Below are positions 26,076 through 34,032 of a DNA stretch of 64,000 bases, piece by piece. Both the position numbers and the translations under genes were made by a program. Each line of letters starts with the position of its first letter. Within the stretch, counting starts at the first letter, position 1. The notes beneath the pieces were generated by a model that saw only the letters and a list, made by a program, of their open reading frames with translations, had not been told where the DNA came from and searched no databases. Origin of the DNA: a virus. The DNA is taken from IMG/VR virus record IMGVR_UViG_3300042301_004732, positions 1 to 64,000 of that record; one strand, written 5' to 3'.

Positions 26076-26566
26076 GCAAACCCCTAGTTCCAACTTTCAA
26101 GAAAACTCCAGAGCACGATCTTGTCTATACTCCGGATGACTTAGCCGAGAAGATCGTCCGGCATTTCAACCCGCGAGGTAGAATTTTAGAACCCTGCCGA
26201 GGCGGCGGGGCTTTCACGCGGGCGATGCCGAATGCAGATTGGTGCGAGATACAGGAGGGTCGAGATTTCCTAAGTTGTTCTGGCTTATGGGATTGGGCGA
26301 TTACTAATCCGCCGTGGTCACAGCTAAGACCCTTTCTGAAAAAGTCAATGGAAGTTGCCGATAATGTCGTTTTCCTCTGTCTGATTAATGCGTTTTTCAT
26401 GCGGGCAAGAATCCGTGATATGGAGCAAGCAGGTTTCGGCTTCCGCGAGATTGTTTTTCTGGACACCCCGAAAGCTCCATGGCCCCAGACCGGCTTCCAA
26501 CTGGGCGCAATTTTCATTCAGAGGGGCGCGACTGGACCGGTTAAATTTAGCAAGTTGGCTGATTAA
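26072..26566 (+). CDS. Adenine-type DNA methyltransferase, small
   Basis: 164 residues. A TPDDLAEKIV segment, motif I ILEPCRGGGAF (38-48) and catalytic motif IV NPPW (79-82) identify a SAM-dependent N6-adenine or N4-cytosine methyltransferase. It has no visible target-recognition domain, so it may act on short sites or as part of an anti-restriction set with the enzyme at 28773. No partner endonuclease is seen. Confidence 0.75.
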   Translation: MSKPLVPTFKKTPEHDLVYTPDDLAEKIVRHFNPRGRILEPCRGGGAFTRAMPNADWCEIQEGRDFLSCSGLWDWAITNPPWSQLRPFLKKSMEVADNVVFLCLINAFFMRARIRDMEQAGFGFREIVFLDTPKAPWPQTGFQLGAIFIQRGATGPVKFSKLAD

Positions 26567-26569
26567 TTT

Positions 26570-26815
26570 ATGAAAGATAAGACAAAAACAATTCAGCAAC
26601 ACGAATGGCTCAACCAAGCGATTCAATACGGCCTTTCCGTCGAGCCTTTCGTTCCGGCCCGTCTGCCCTTGGTCGATCAAATACTGAAATTGCATTCAAA
26701 ATGGGAGAAGAACGGCGGAGATAAACAAACCGGCCTTCTTATCCTCCGTCAGGCAATCGGGGTGACCGAAATGTATAATACTCCAATTTACACGGTCGGG
26801 CAGAAGAAAAAGTAA
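26570..26815 (+). CDS. Hypothetical protein
   Basis: 81 residues, mostly helical, Gln/Lys-rich at both ends. No family recognised. Its stop lies one base before the next promoter's -35 box. Confidence 0.5.
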   Translation: MKDKTKTIQQHEWLNQAIQYGLSVEPFVPARLPLVDQILKLHSKWEKNGGDKQTGLLILRQAIGVTEMYNTPIYTVGQKKK

Positions 26816-26845
26816 TTGACAAGAATAGAGAAAGGTTTATAAGAT
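26816..26845 (+). promoter_or_regulatory. Promoter of the LAGLIDADG gene; leaderless start
   Basis: TTGACA (26816-26821) and TATAAGAT (26838-26845), giving a spacer of 16 for TATAAG or 18 for TAAGAT. The ATG at 26852 is six bases beyond, at the expected +1. No SD is present. Confidence 0.65.
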
Positions 26846-26851
26846 AGAATT

Positions 26852-27685
26852 ATGCCCAAACTAGAAATACCGAAAGAAATTCTTTCCGAAATGTCCAAAG
26901 ATTATAATAATGGTCTCTCTGTAGAGAAGCTGGTTTCTAAATACGAAAATAAATATACCGAATGGCAAATTCGTCGTCGCTTAGTTGAAAATGGAACTCC
27001 CATGCGCCATAGGGCGGCTCTTTCTAGAAAATATGACTTAGATCAGCCCTTCTTTAATGTGATTGATACAGAGGAAAAGGCTTATTGGTTGGGGATGATG
27101 TTCGCCGATGGATCAATTTACTCCTCAAAAAAGGGAAAAATGTTTCATTTAACTTTGCAAGGAAGAGACTTGCACCATGTTAAAAAGTTTAAAAAAGCCC
27201 TAAAAGCAGAAGCGCCCGTTCACCATCAGAAAAAGAAAAATCATTATGGTCTTTTTATTTGGAGCGGGTTACTTTACGACTCTTTGGAGCGAGCTGGATG
27301 CATAAGACAAAAAGGGGCCTATATTAGGCTTCCTAAAGAAGATATTCTTCCCAAAAGTCTTGTCCGCCATTTTGTTCGCGGTTATTTTGATGGGAACGGA
27401 TGTTTTTCTTGGAGTAGGTCAAATTTTAGGGTCGCTATCAGAATAGTTTCCAATACTGATTTTGTTGCAGATCTAAAAGAGATTTTTACTTCTGAGGTAG
27501 GCGTCAAACATTACTACCATAAAGAGCCAGTAGAATATCAAGATTATCCCGGCAGATACTATACAAATCTTGATTTCGGAACATATGAAGGGGCGCTTGG
27601 CCTATATCATTATATGTATGACAATGCGACTGTTTTCTTGGAGAGAAAGAAAGAAAAGTTTAACAAATTTATCAAAGAGTCATGA
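26852..27685 (+). CDS. LAGLIDADG homing endonuclease with N-terminal HTH
   Basis: 277 residues. A helix-turn-helix unit occupies about 9-50. Two LAGLIDADG helices follow: AYWLGMMFADGS (77-88) and HFVRGYFDGNG (173-183), each with its catalytic Asp, so the protein is a single-chain enzyme with pseudo-dimeric symmetry. It has its own promoter and overlaps gmd by ATGA. It is a selfish nuclease, free-standing rather than in an intron as far as visible. Confidence 0.85.
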   Translation: MPKLEIPKEILSEMSKDYNNGLSVEKLVSKYENKYTEWQIRRRLVENGTPMRHRAALSRKYDLDQPFFNVIDTEEKAYWLGMMFADGSIYSSKKGKMFHLTLQGRDLHHVKKFKKALKAEAPVHHQKKKNHYGLFIWSGLLYDSLERAGCIRQKGAYIRLPKEDILPKSLVRHFVRGYFDGNGCFSWSRSNFRVAIRIVSNTDFVADLKEIFTSEVGVKHYYHKEPVEYQDYPGRYYTNLDFGTYEGALGLYHYMYDNATVFLERKKEKFNKFIKES

Positions 27686-28728
27686 GTAAAATAATTATTT
27701 CAGCGGCAAATGGGCAAGACGGGTCAAATATGGTAGACTATCTACTTTCCTCAACGGATGACGAGGTGATAGGAACTATCCGTAGAACAAGTCAACCAAT
27801 TTTAGAAAACCTAAAAGAAGCTATTGGTCATCCGCGCTTTCGTTTAGAGATGATGGATCTAAATGACGCCCATTCAATTGACGAATTAATCGCTAAGGAA
27901 AAACCTGATTATTTTATCAATTTCGGCGCGTCTGCTTTTGTTCCTGATTCTTGGAATTCGCCCGCAGCTTGCATGGAGACAAATGCAATTGCATTAATTC
28001 ATATTTTAGAATCAGTTCGGAAACATAATCCTAAGTGCCGGGTATATTCGGCTGGCTCTTCAGAGCAGTGGGGGGATGTAAAGTATAGCCCGCAAGACGA
28101 AAAACATCCAATGTCTCCTCGTTCTATCTATGGCGTTTCAAAATGTGCCGCATCCCTTATTTGTAAAATTTACCGTGAGTCGTATAATCTATTTGTAATT
28201 CATGGCATTCTGACAAATCACGAGGGTTTGCGCCGGCAGTATCACTATGTTTCACGGAAGATTACTTCTAATGTAGCCCGAATTTATCATAAGGCTCAGA
28301 AAGATCAAAATTTCGAACCCTTGATTCTTGGTCAGTTAGATGCCAAGCGAGACTGGTCGGATTCGAGAGATTTTATGCGAGGGGTCTGGTCCATGATTAA
28401 TCAGAGTGAGCCGAACGAATACATTCTTTCTTCCAACGAAACCCACTCGGTAAGAGAGTTTTGTGAAATTAGCTTTCGGGAAGCTGGTTTTAGTGACTGC
28501 TGGTGGGAGGGAGAGGGCGTAAATGAGAAATATTTTTGGAAAAATCCTCAAGGAGAGAAGGTCGTTTTAGTCTCCGTTTCGGAAAAGTTTTATCGCCCGG
28601 CTGATGTCATGTTGCTCCAAGGGGATTCAACCTTGGCTCGAAAAAATCTTGGTTGGATTCCAGAAATTACATTTAATCAAATGGTTAAAGATATGGTGAT
28701 GCATGATATTGAGCTATACAAAAGTTGA
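27682..28728 (+). CDS. gmd: GDP-mannose 4,6-dehydratase (Gmd)
   Basis: 348 residues, full length. SDR features: N-terminal SAANGQDGSNMVDYL (nucleotide site), AGSSEQWGDV (Ser/Glu catalytic pair, about 124-133) and SIYGVSK (Y150, K154). FGASAFVPDSW and NHEGLRRQ match Gmd-type substrate loops. It converts GDP-mannose to GDP-4-keto-6-deoxymannose, the entry to fucose, rhamnose, perosamine and colitose. No fucose synthase is seen; the ColD-like enzyme at 12277 and the reductase at 15722 could take the product on. Confidence 0.85.
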   Translation: MSKIIISAANGQDGSNMVDYLLSSTDDEVIGTIRRTSQPILENLKEAIGHPRFRLEMMDLNDAHSIDELIAKEKPDYFINFGASAFVPDSWNSPAACMETNAIALIHILESVRKHNPKCRVYSAGSSEQWGDVKYSPQDEKHPMSPRSIYGVSKCAASLICKIYRESYNLFVIHGILTNHEGLRRQYHYVSRKITSNVARIYHKAQKDQNFEPLILGQLDAKRDWSDSRDFMRGVWSMINQSEPNEYILSSNETHSVREFCEISFREAGFSDCWWEGEGVNEKYFWKNPQGEKVVLVSVSEKFYRPADVMLLQGDSTLARKNLGWIPEITFNQMVKDMVMHDIELYKS

Positions 28729-28735
28729 TTCTGCC

Positions 28736-28766
28736 TTGACAACTTAACCAAAACCAAAGACAATCT
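28736..28766 (+). promoter_or_regulatory. Promoter of the methyltransferase-thyX block
   Basis: ATTCTGCC-TTGACA (28736-28741), then CCAAAA in the spacer and CAATCT (28761-28766), spacing 19. Six bases separate the -10-like box from the ATG at 28773. The -10 match is weak. Confidence 0.5.
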
Positions 28767-28772
28767 TAACTT

Positions 28773-29525
28773 ATGGCCGACCAAAAACTCACACCAGAAA
28801 TCGAATCCGTCCTCCGCGCCGCCCGAATTGAGGGGAACAAACTTCATCTGGTTGGGCAGCTTAGTCCGAAGGAATATAAGGCAGTCAAAGAATTTTTATT
28901 GTTGGTCGGGGCTGTTTGGGATAAGAAGCAGAAGTGCCACGTTTTTTCGGGAGACCCTGCCAAGCTCATGTTTGCGATGGAGGAAGGCGAGGCGAAAGAC
29001 ATAAAGAAGAAAAGGCAGGCGTTTTACACCCCGCTTGATTTAGTTGAAGAGGTGGTTCGAATCGCAGATGTAAAGGGGAAGGATATTTTGGAGCCGAGTT
29101 GTGGGGATGGGCGGTTTATTCGGGAATGTTTTAAGCAAGGGGCGGTAGGAATTGATGTGGTTGAAATTTGTGAAGAAGAGGCGGAGAAGGTAGCGACAGA
29201 GTTTTTTGGTCGAATTGCTATCCACGTTGGGGATTTTCTTGAGTTTAATCCCATTACAGATGACAATTTCCTTCCGGAATATGATATTCTGATCGGAAAC
29301 CCCCCGTATTCCCGGACCGACTGGCTGAAACATACCCTACACGCTTTTAAATTTGTCAAGCCGGGTGGCAAGTTGGTGTTCATCCTGCCAAACTCCATCC
29401 ATTCAAACAAGAAATTTCAGGATTTTGTGCTGGACAAGAAGTGGGAATACAGAGAGATTCCGGCTGGAGCCTTCAAAAGCGAAGGAACAAATATCGCCAC
29501 AAACATTGTAACAATTTATAAATGA
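28773..29525 (+). CDS. N6-adenine DNA methyltransferase
   Basis: 250 residues. After an N-terminal ~80-residue domain, FYTPLDLVEEVV leads into motif I ILEPSCGDGRFI (105-116), and NPPY lies at 176-179. This gamma-type arrangement is typical of phage and type I/II adenine methyltransferases. Role likely self-protection from restriction or marking of phage DNA. It overlaps thyX at its stop (ATGATG). Confidence 0.85.
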   Translation: MADQKLTPEIESVLRAARIEGNKLHLVGQLSPKEYKAVKEFLLLVGAVWDKKQKCHVFSGDPAKLMFAMEEGEAKDIKKKRQAFYTPLDLVEEVVRIADVKGKDILEPSCGDGRFIRECFKQGAVGIDVVEICEEEAEKVATEFFGRIAIHVGDFLEFNPITDDNFLPEYDILIGNPPYSRTDWLKHTLHAFKFVKPGGKLVFILPNSIHSNKKFQDFVLDKKWEYREIPAGAFKSEGTNIATNIVTIYK

Positions 29526-30163
29526 TGCAAACCAAATTAATTTCCGTAACCCAACCTTTGATTGATGGCGTTAAAACTGCCGAAGAACTAATTTCATACT
29601 GCGCGCGAGTCAGCAATCCTTCAAACCAGTTAAACGTCGAGACCGGCGCGAAACTTATCAATTATTGCATCAGAAATAAACATTGGTCGGTCTTTGAGCA
29701 AGCCTCCTTCTGCGTCGAAATCAAGACCTCTCGCGCAATCGCCGCACAAATTCTCCGACACAAGACATTTACATTTCAAGAGTTCAGTCAGAGATACGCA
29801 GCCGTAACCAAACTTCACCCCTTAGAATGGCGTATGCAGGGGAAAACCAATCGACAGGTCGGAGATGAAGAGGTCAATTTGGAAATTGATTTGCTTGACA
29901 AGATTGATGCCCTGCAAGACCGGGCAATTGACTTATACGACGAATTGATTCAAAAGGGGATTGCCAAAGAGTGCGCCCGAATGATTCTTCCGCTAAATAC
30001 CGAGACAACGATCTATATGAACGGGACCATCCGTAGCTGGATTCATTATTTTGAAGTTCGTTGTGATACCCATACACAAAAAGAACATCGGGATATCGCC
30101 TTATCTGTTCGTGAAATTTTCAAGAAGCAGTTCCCCGTAATTTCAGAAGCCTTAAGTTATTAA
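29522..30163 (+). CDS. thyX: Flavin-dependent thymidylate synthase (ThyX)
   Basis: 213 residues. The signature RHKTFTFQEFSQRY (R79-Y92) corresponds to the RHRxxSxNExSxRY ThyX motif with Lys for the second Arg. HWSVFEQASFCVEI and LPLNTETTIYMNGTIRSW are the flanking FAD/dUMP segments. It makes dTMP from dUMP using methylenetetrahydrofolate and NADPH, complementing the RNRs. The start is ambiguous between two adjacent Met codons. Confidence 0.92.
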   Translation: MMQTKLISVTQPLIDGVKTAEELISYCARVSNPSNQLNVETGAKLINYCIRNKHWSVFEQASFCVEIKTSRAIAAQILRHKTFTFQEFSQRYAAVTKLHPLEWRMQGKTNRQVGDEEVNLEIDLLDKIDALQDRAIDLYDELIQKGIAKECARMILPLNTETTIYMNGTIRSWIHYFEVRCDTHTQKEHRDIALSVREIFKKQFPVISEALSY

Positions 30164-30691
30164 ATGAATAAATATTATCTTTATTTTCGTTACCTCTTTC
30201 GCCATAAATTTTATGTAGCGCGTGAGTGTTTTAAGTTCGGCCTTTATTGGCGCGGTCTTAAACATGATTGGTCCAAATTCCTACCATGCGAACTGTTCCC
30301 TTACGTGGAATCCTTTTATGGAATTGGAACTTATTCGGACTCCTATGAACAAGCCTATATTAGATATTTGTCGCGTGAACACTCCTATACTTTGCCTTTT
30401 GAGAAAACCAAGGCCGGGGTTAAAGTAGCATTTAATCGGGCTTGGTTACACCATCAACATTTGAATTCCCACCACTGGCAACATTGGATTCTTCGAGAGG
30501 ATTCCGGGGATACAAAGATTCTCGAAATGTCAATAAATGACGCCAAGGAAATGTATTGTGATTGGGTCGGGGCTGGGCTCGCAATCACCGGGAAGTTGGA
30601 TATAGAGACTTGGTATGGGAAGAATAAAGAGAAGATCCTGCTTCATCCGAACACACGTAAATTCGTAGAGCAATTAATCTATAAAAACTAA
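30164..30691 (+). CDS. DUF5662-like protein
   Basis: 175 residues. Conserved-looking histidine-rich segments RGLKHDWSKF (about 30-39), FNRAWLHHQHLNSHHWQHW and WVGAGLAITGK match a phage/bacterial family with several His and Asp positions (DUF5662). The HD-like pairs (HD in KHDWSK, HH, HHW) suggest a metal-dependent enzyme, but the activity is unknown. It starts one base after thyX stops. Confidence 0.7.
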   Translation: MNKYYLYFRYLFRHKFYVARECFKFGLYWRGLKHDWSKFLPCELFPYVESFYGIGTYSDSYEQAYIRYLSREHSYTLPFEKTKAGVKVAFNRAWLHHQHLNSHHWQHWILREDSGDTKILEMSINDAKEMYCDWVGAGLAITGKLDIETWYGKNKEKILLHPNTRKFVEQLIYKN

Positions 30692-30692
30692 T

Positions 30693-30980
30693 ATGATCGG
30701 TGGAACAATCATTCAGACGGAAGAAATACCTAAGTCCGGAAAGCTCCGGCTGGACATCGTAACGGATCAATACAAAGACAAGCACTCCGTCTTTGTTGAA
30801 TTGAACGATGCCGCCCGCTGCATTCAGGAAGATGACTCTGCCTTCTGGCACGAAGATCGAGACGGCGGTACTGTCTTTTGGTCGCCCAAACTTCGGACGT
30901 TCCATGACTATCCACTGAAGAAGATCGGGAAGAGCTTTCAGACGGAGAAGGCGGATAAGAAGGAGCTGGTCGGAAAATGA
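30693..30980 (+). CDS. Hypothetical protein
   Basis: 95 residues, beta-rich start (MIGGTIIQTEEIPKSGKLRLDIV), acidic middle (ARCIQEDDSAFWHEDRDGGT). It overlaps the next gene by ATGA. Not recognised. Confidence 0.5.
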   Translation: MIGGTIIQTEEIPKSGKLRLDIVTDQYKDKHSVFVELNDAARCIQEDDSAFWHEDRDGGTVFWSPKLRTFHDYPLKKIGKSFQTEKADKKELVGK

Positions 30981-31339
30981 AACTCTACGTAGTCCGAAAC
31001 AAACAGGGAAAGTTTTTCCGAGCGGTCGGAATGGGCGGATATGGCAAGAATTGGGAAGACTCTTTAGATAAGGCCAAATTCTATGCCAAGATCGGGCAGG
31101 CCAAGTCTCGTGTCACTTATTTCTTCAAGTCCGATCCGTCTTTTGGTTGCCCGGATATTCTTGAATTCGAATTGGACATTCAGAGGGCGAAGGTTTTGGA
31201 CATGGCGGAATTGACCACGAAATCCATCCAAAAGATTGAAAAGAAGAAAATCAACCGGGAGCTGTATTGGCGGGAACAGGAGAAAAAGTGCTTGACAGAA
31301 GAGCAAGAAAGAATCAGACTTAGACTGAAGTCTCTATGA
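30977..31339 (+). CDS. Hypothetical protein
   Basis: 120 residues. The first ~60 residues are beta-type (KLYVVRNKQGKFFRAVGMGG...YFF), and the C-terminal half is a charged helix (TTKSIQKIEKKKINRELY). It overlaps the following gene by ATGA. Not recognised. Confidence 0.5.
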   Translation: MKLYVVRNKQGKFFRAVGMGGYGKNWEDSLDKAKFYAKIGQAKSRVTYFFKSDPSFGCPDILEFELDIQRAKVLDMAELTTKSIQKIEKKKINRELYWREQEKKCLTEEQERIRLRLKSL

Positions 31340-31569
31340 GTTCCGACCACATACCGACCGACGCCGAGAAGATTAAAATGTATGAAAATTTCCTACATCG
31401 TATCAGTCTGTATTGCACTTGCGGGAATAATGATGCAATCCGTAAGTTAGTTCAGAATGCGGACAGTTGGAGTTTTGCGCACCGCCAAGGGAACGGAGAA
31501 CTTTCTGATGAGGAGCAGGAGCAGATTGTGTCGGTAAGGTTTTGGAGCCTTTGTCAAACAGAAGATTGA
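31336..31569 (+). CDS. Hypothetical protein with a duplicated C-terminus downstream
   Basis: 77 residues with a CxC (YCTCG) in the middle. The end, GNGELSDEEQEQIV...FWSLC, reappears almost unchanged as a fragment at 32538-32624. The 3' end overlaps the antisense end of the GIY-YIG gene by 16 bases. Not recognised otherwise. Confidence 0.55.
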   Translation: MSSDHIPTDAEKIKMYENFLHRISLYCTCGNNDAIRKLVQNADSWSFAHRQGNGELSDEEQEQIVSVRFWSLCQTED

Positions 31570-32429
31570 GTGCAAACAGGTTTTGCTTTGCACATATTTC
31601 CGTGGTATCTATTGTAGTTCCCCATATTTGTTAAAACTTTCGCGCAATGCGGGCACGTAATTTCTGGTGCGTTTTCCCAATATTTTTTCATTTCTATAGA
31701 GTGGGCTTTTTTGAATTCTTCTGTTTTGGAATAGTTGTCAACTCCATATTTAGCCATATTTCCATCTTTTCTTTTTTGTTCGCATTCTTTTGTTTGAGAA
31801 TAGTATTCTACGCCATATTTTTTCAAATTTTCTTGTCTAATCTTTTCCTTTGTTTTGGGATTATTCATCGAGCAGGAAACTCCATATTTTTCTAATGATT
31901 TTTTTCTTATAGACTCTTTTACATTTTCCAATTGAGAAGAGTGCTCGACTCCATATTTTTCCAACATTGTTTTTCTTTGTTTTTCCATATTATTGAAGTT
32001 CTCAGAGCCGTATTTTTTCTTTTTCGTAGCTTTCACAAGATACTCCCACTCTTCTCTTTGAGAAGAATACTCAACTCCATATTTTTTTAGCATTGTTTTT
32101 CTTAGACTTTCTTTCATTTTCCTGATAGATTCTTCATCGTGCTGAATACATATATTGTCAGATTGATTTATCCACTTAGGATTTTTTGCCGCTCCAAGTC
32201 TTTTTAATACTTTATGTTCCCACTCCCTTGCACTTTTAGCATCTTTAAAAGTTCTTCTTATTTGGATAATATCGGGATTTCCATGCTCTAAAATTATTTT
32301 TTTCACTCTTTTGCTACTGGTGAAATATGTTTTAAATAAGTCGTTTGGCTCGCAATTTTTACTAAATCTTACGCCATAATAGTAACGATTTAACTTGGCC
32401 CAGCCGATAAGGTAAGTATAAGGAGTCAT
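31554..32429 (-). CDS. GIY-YIG homing endonuclease with KYG repeats
   Basis: 291 residues from the ATG at 32429; the longer open frame to 32618 carries no family signal upstream. Residues 5-42 (YLIGWAKLNRYYYG ... YFTSSK) are a GIY-YIG-type nuclease head with the later acidic REWEHKVLKRL helix. Then six KYG units start at 116, 139, 158, 181, 204 and 227 (spacing mostly 23), as in DUF723-type DNA-binding repeats. The tail has CPHC and H..C (259-280), probably zinc-binding. It is antisense to its neighbours and sits between a gene and a copy of that gene's tail. Confidence 0.75.
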   Translation of the reverse strand: MTPYTYLIGWAKLNRYYYGVRFSKNCEPNDLFKTYFTSSKRVKKIILEHGNPDIIQIRRTFKDAKSAREWEHKVLKRLGAAKNPKWINQSDNICIQHDEESIRKMKESLRKTMLKKYGVEYSSQREEWEYLVKATKKKKYGSENFNNMEKQRKTMLEKYGVEHSSQLENVKESIRKKSLEKYGVSCSMNNPKTKEKIRQENLKKYGVEYYSQTKECEQKRKDGNMAKYGVDNYSKTEEFKKAHSIEMKKYWENAPEITCPHCAKVLTNMGNYNRYHGNMCKAKPVCTQSSV

Positions 32430-32484
32430 ACAAAGGTAGATTACACTAATAGGGTCAGAAATGGTAAATTTATTTGAAAAAGTC

Positions 32485-32512
32485 TTGACATTGCAGGAAA
32501 ATATCTTAAATT
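32485..32512 (+). promoter_or_regulatory. Promoter behind the GIY-YIG gene
   Basis: TTGACA (32485-32490), a 16-base spacer and TAAATT (32507-32512). It would restart plus-strand transcription for the gene at 32621. Confidence 0.45.
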
Positions 32513-32537
32513 TGCTTTTAAATAAAAACAACAAAGG

Positions 32538-32624
32538 GTGGGAAACGGGGAATACTCCGACGAGGAACAAGATCAGATTGTGGCGGCGAAATTTTGGAAA
32601 CTTTTGGATACCGACCAAACATGA
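32538..32624 (+). pseudogene. Truncated duplicate of the 31336-31569 gene
   Basis: In this frame 28 residues can be read, with GNGEYSDEEQDQIV followed by FWKLL and DTDQT. They match the C-terminus of the protein at 31336 (GNGELSDEEQEQIV). A stop codon (TAA) nine bases upstream-in-frame closes it off, so only the tail remains. The stop overlaps the ATG at 32621. Confidence 0.7.
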
Positions 32625-32887
32625 AAAATAAATTCCCTGCTGACTTTGAAAGTTTGGAAGATCTGAAAGAATGGATTGCCAAAAACCACCCGGGAAAGAT
32701 CGAACGGGCTTTTGATAAAGTTCAATTCGGTAATCCTATTGTTGCGAAAGGTTTGGCCGAAGGGCTAACTTTGGAGGAGATTATCGTTGAGCTGGACCGA
32801 GAGAATAAGAGGCTTCAAGACCTGTATTTCCGTTTGGTTGAACGGCAAGGCCCGGCTCCGTTGTTTTTCAGATATTTTGAGGATTAA
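32621..32887 (+). CDS. Hypothetical protein
   Basis: 88 residues from the ATG at 32621, which overlaps the preceding fragment's TGA (ATGA). It has a helical, charged middle (LEEIIVELDRENKRLQDLYF). Not recognised. Confidence 0.55.
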   Translation: MKNKFPADFESLEDLKEWIAKNHPGKIERAFDKVQFGNPIVAKGLAEGLTLEEIIVELDRENKRLQDLYFRLVERQGPAPLFFRYFED

Positions 32888-32893
32888 TATACT

Positions 32894-33412
32894 ATGAATA
32901 AAATATATGCCGGAATTGGTTCTCGCGAAGTTACGCACGAAAAAATGCCTGAAATGCATAGTCTTTTCGTTAAGATCGGAAAGTTCTTGGCTGAAAAAGG
33001 TTACGTTTTAAGGTCGGGCGCGGCAGAGGGGAGTGATGCGGCCTTTGAGGCTGGCTGTGATTCGGTGAAAGGCCAGAAAGAAATTTATGTTCCTTGGCGC
33101 GGATTTAATAATTGTTATCATGGAATAGATTGGACGCAGGCGGGCTGGAAAATGGCAGAGCAATTCCATCCGAATTGGGAAAACTTAAAACTCGGGGGAA
33201 GACAGATGATGGCTCGGAATTCTCACCAAATTCTGGGTTTGGATTTAAAGTCGCCGGTTGATTTCGTTTGCTGTTGGACGGAGGGTGGTTTGATGAAAGG
33301 GGGAACGGCGCAGGCTTTGCGGATTGCCGAGGCAAATAAGGTAAAGATATTCAATTTTGGAGAAGAAAAGACTCTTGACAAGTTTCGGAAATGGTGTAAA
33401 AAGAATGCGTGA
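32894..33412 (+). CDS. SLOG/DprA-like Rossmann protein
   Basis: 172 residues. IYAGIGSREVTH at the N-terminus, RSGAAEGSDAAFEAG (about 40-54) and KEIYVPWRGF fit the SLOG superfamily (DprA and lysine-decarboxylase-like folds) found in many phages. CCWTEGGLMKGGTAQALRIA contains the glycine-rich GGT segment. In this superfamily members bind nucleotides or their derivatives, including as sensors in defence systems; here the ligand is unknown. Confidence 0.75.
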   Translation: MNKIYAGIGSREVTHEKMPEMHSLFVKIGKFLAEKGYVLRSGAAEGSDAAFEAGCDSVKGQKEIYVPWRGFNNCYHGIDWTQAGWKMAEQFHPNWENLKLGGRQMMARNSHQILGLDLKSPVDFVCCWTEGGLMKGGTAQALRIAEANKVKIFNFGEEKTLDKFRKWCKKNA

Positions 33413-33615
33413 AAAAGACTTTCCGAAATTCCCTGATAGCTATTTGCATCACCCTTTGTTTAGTTATTGGCGTATGGGGAAGGTTCGCCTACTTCCATTC
33501 TACTGAGATGGAGACTTTATTTTACGGGTGGAGATATTGGACGGCATCATCATTTTTCGGAATTTCAGCCTTATGGCTAATTCACTCTGATCAAAATAAG
33601 AGAAATAAACTATGA
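33409..33615 (+). CDS. Two-pass membrane protein, small
   Basis: 68 residues, GTG start in an overlap with the previous stop. Hydrophobic segments at about 8-25 (SLIAICITLCLVIGVWG) and 43-60 flank a short charged loop, and the C-terminus is basic. Function unknown. Confidence 0.55.
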   Translation: MKKTFRNSLIAICITLCLVIGVWGRFAYFHSTEMETLFYGWRYWTASSFFGISALWLIHSDQNKRNKL

Positions 33616-34028
33616 ATAACCGCACGATTAAATTCCGTGTTTGGAACAAAAAGACAAAAGAGTGGGTTCACGGGCCGCACAAAGAGCCCTGTTTGGACGG
33701 AGTGAATCTCTTCGGGGAAACCATTCTTCTCGGCGCGTTTATGCCGGTCAGACTGGAAGAGCTAAATGAGTGTATTGCCGTTCAATATACAGGACTGAAA
33801 GATATTAACGGGGAAGAATTGTTTGAAGGGGATATTTGCAAGTATGAGGAAGGGGAAGATGCAGAACTTTTTTCCGCTGCTGTCATCGACTTCTTTTGGG
33901 GCTCCTTCCGTCTGAACGGAGATTACATTGATAGCTTCATTGAGAATGAACATGCGGCGGCGAAAGGCTCGACCTCGCTTGAAAAGATTGGGAATGCGTT
34001 TGAGAATCCAGAATTGATGAAATTTTAA
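33612..34028 (+). CDS. YopX family protein (paralogue 2)
   Basis: 138 residues. RTIKFRVWNKKTKEWV, VQYTGLKDINGEELFEGDI and IGNAFENPELM are the three YopX signatures, in the same order as in the other two copies. It overlaps the membrane protein gene by four bases. Function not known for this family. Confidence 0.88.
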   Translation: MNNRTIKFRVWNKKTKEWVHGPHKEPCLDGVNLFGETILLGAFMPVRLEELNECIAVQYTGLKDINGEELFEGDICKYEEGEDAELFSAAVIDFFWGSFRLNGDYIDSFIENEHAAAKGSTSLEKIGNAFENPELMKF

Positions 34029-34032
34029 TTTT

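Noticed and set aside
31554-32618. Full 354-residue reading frame as the GIY-YIG protein
   Set aside because: The first 63 residues are hydrophobic noise encoded opposite the duplicated fragment; the domain starts at the internal Met.
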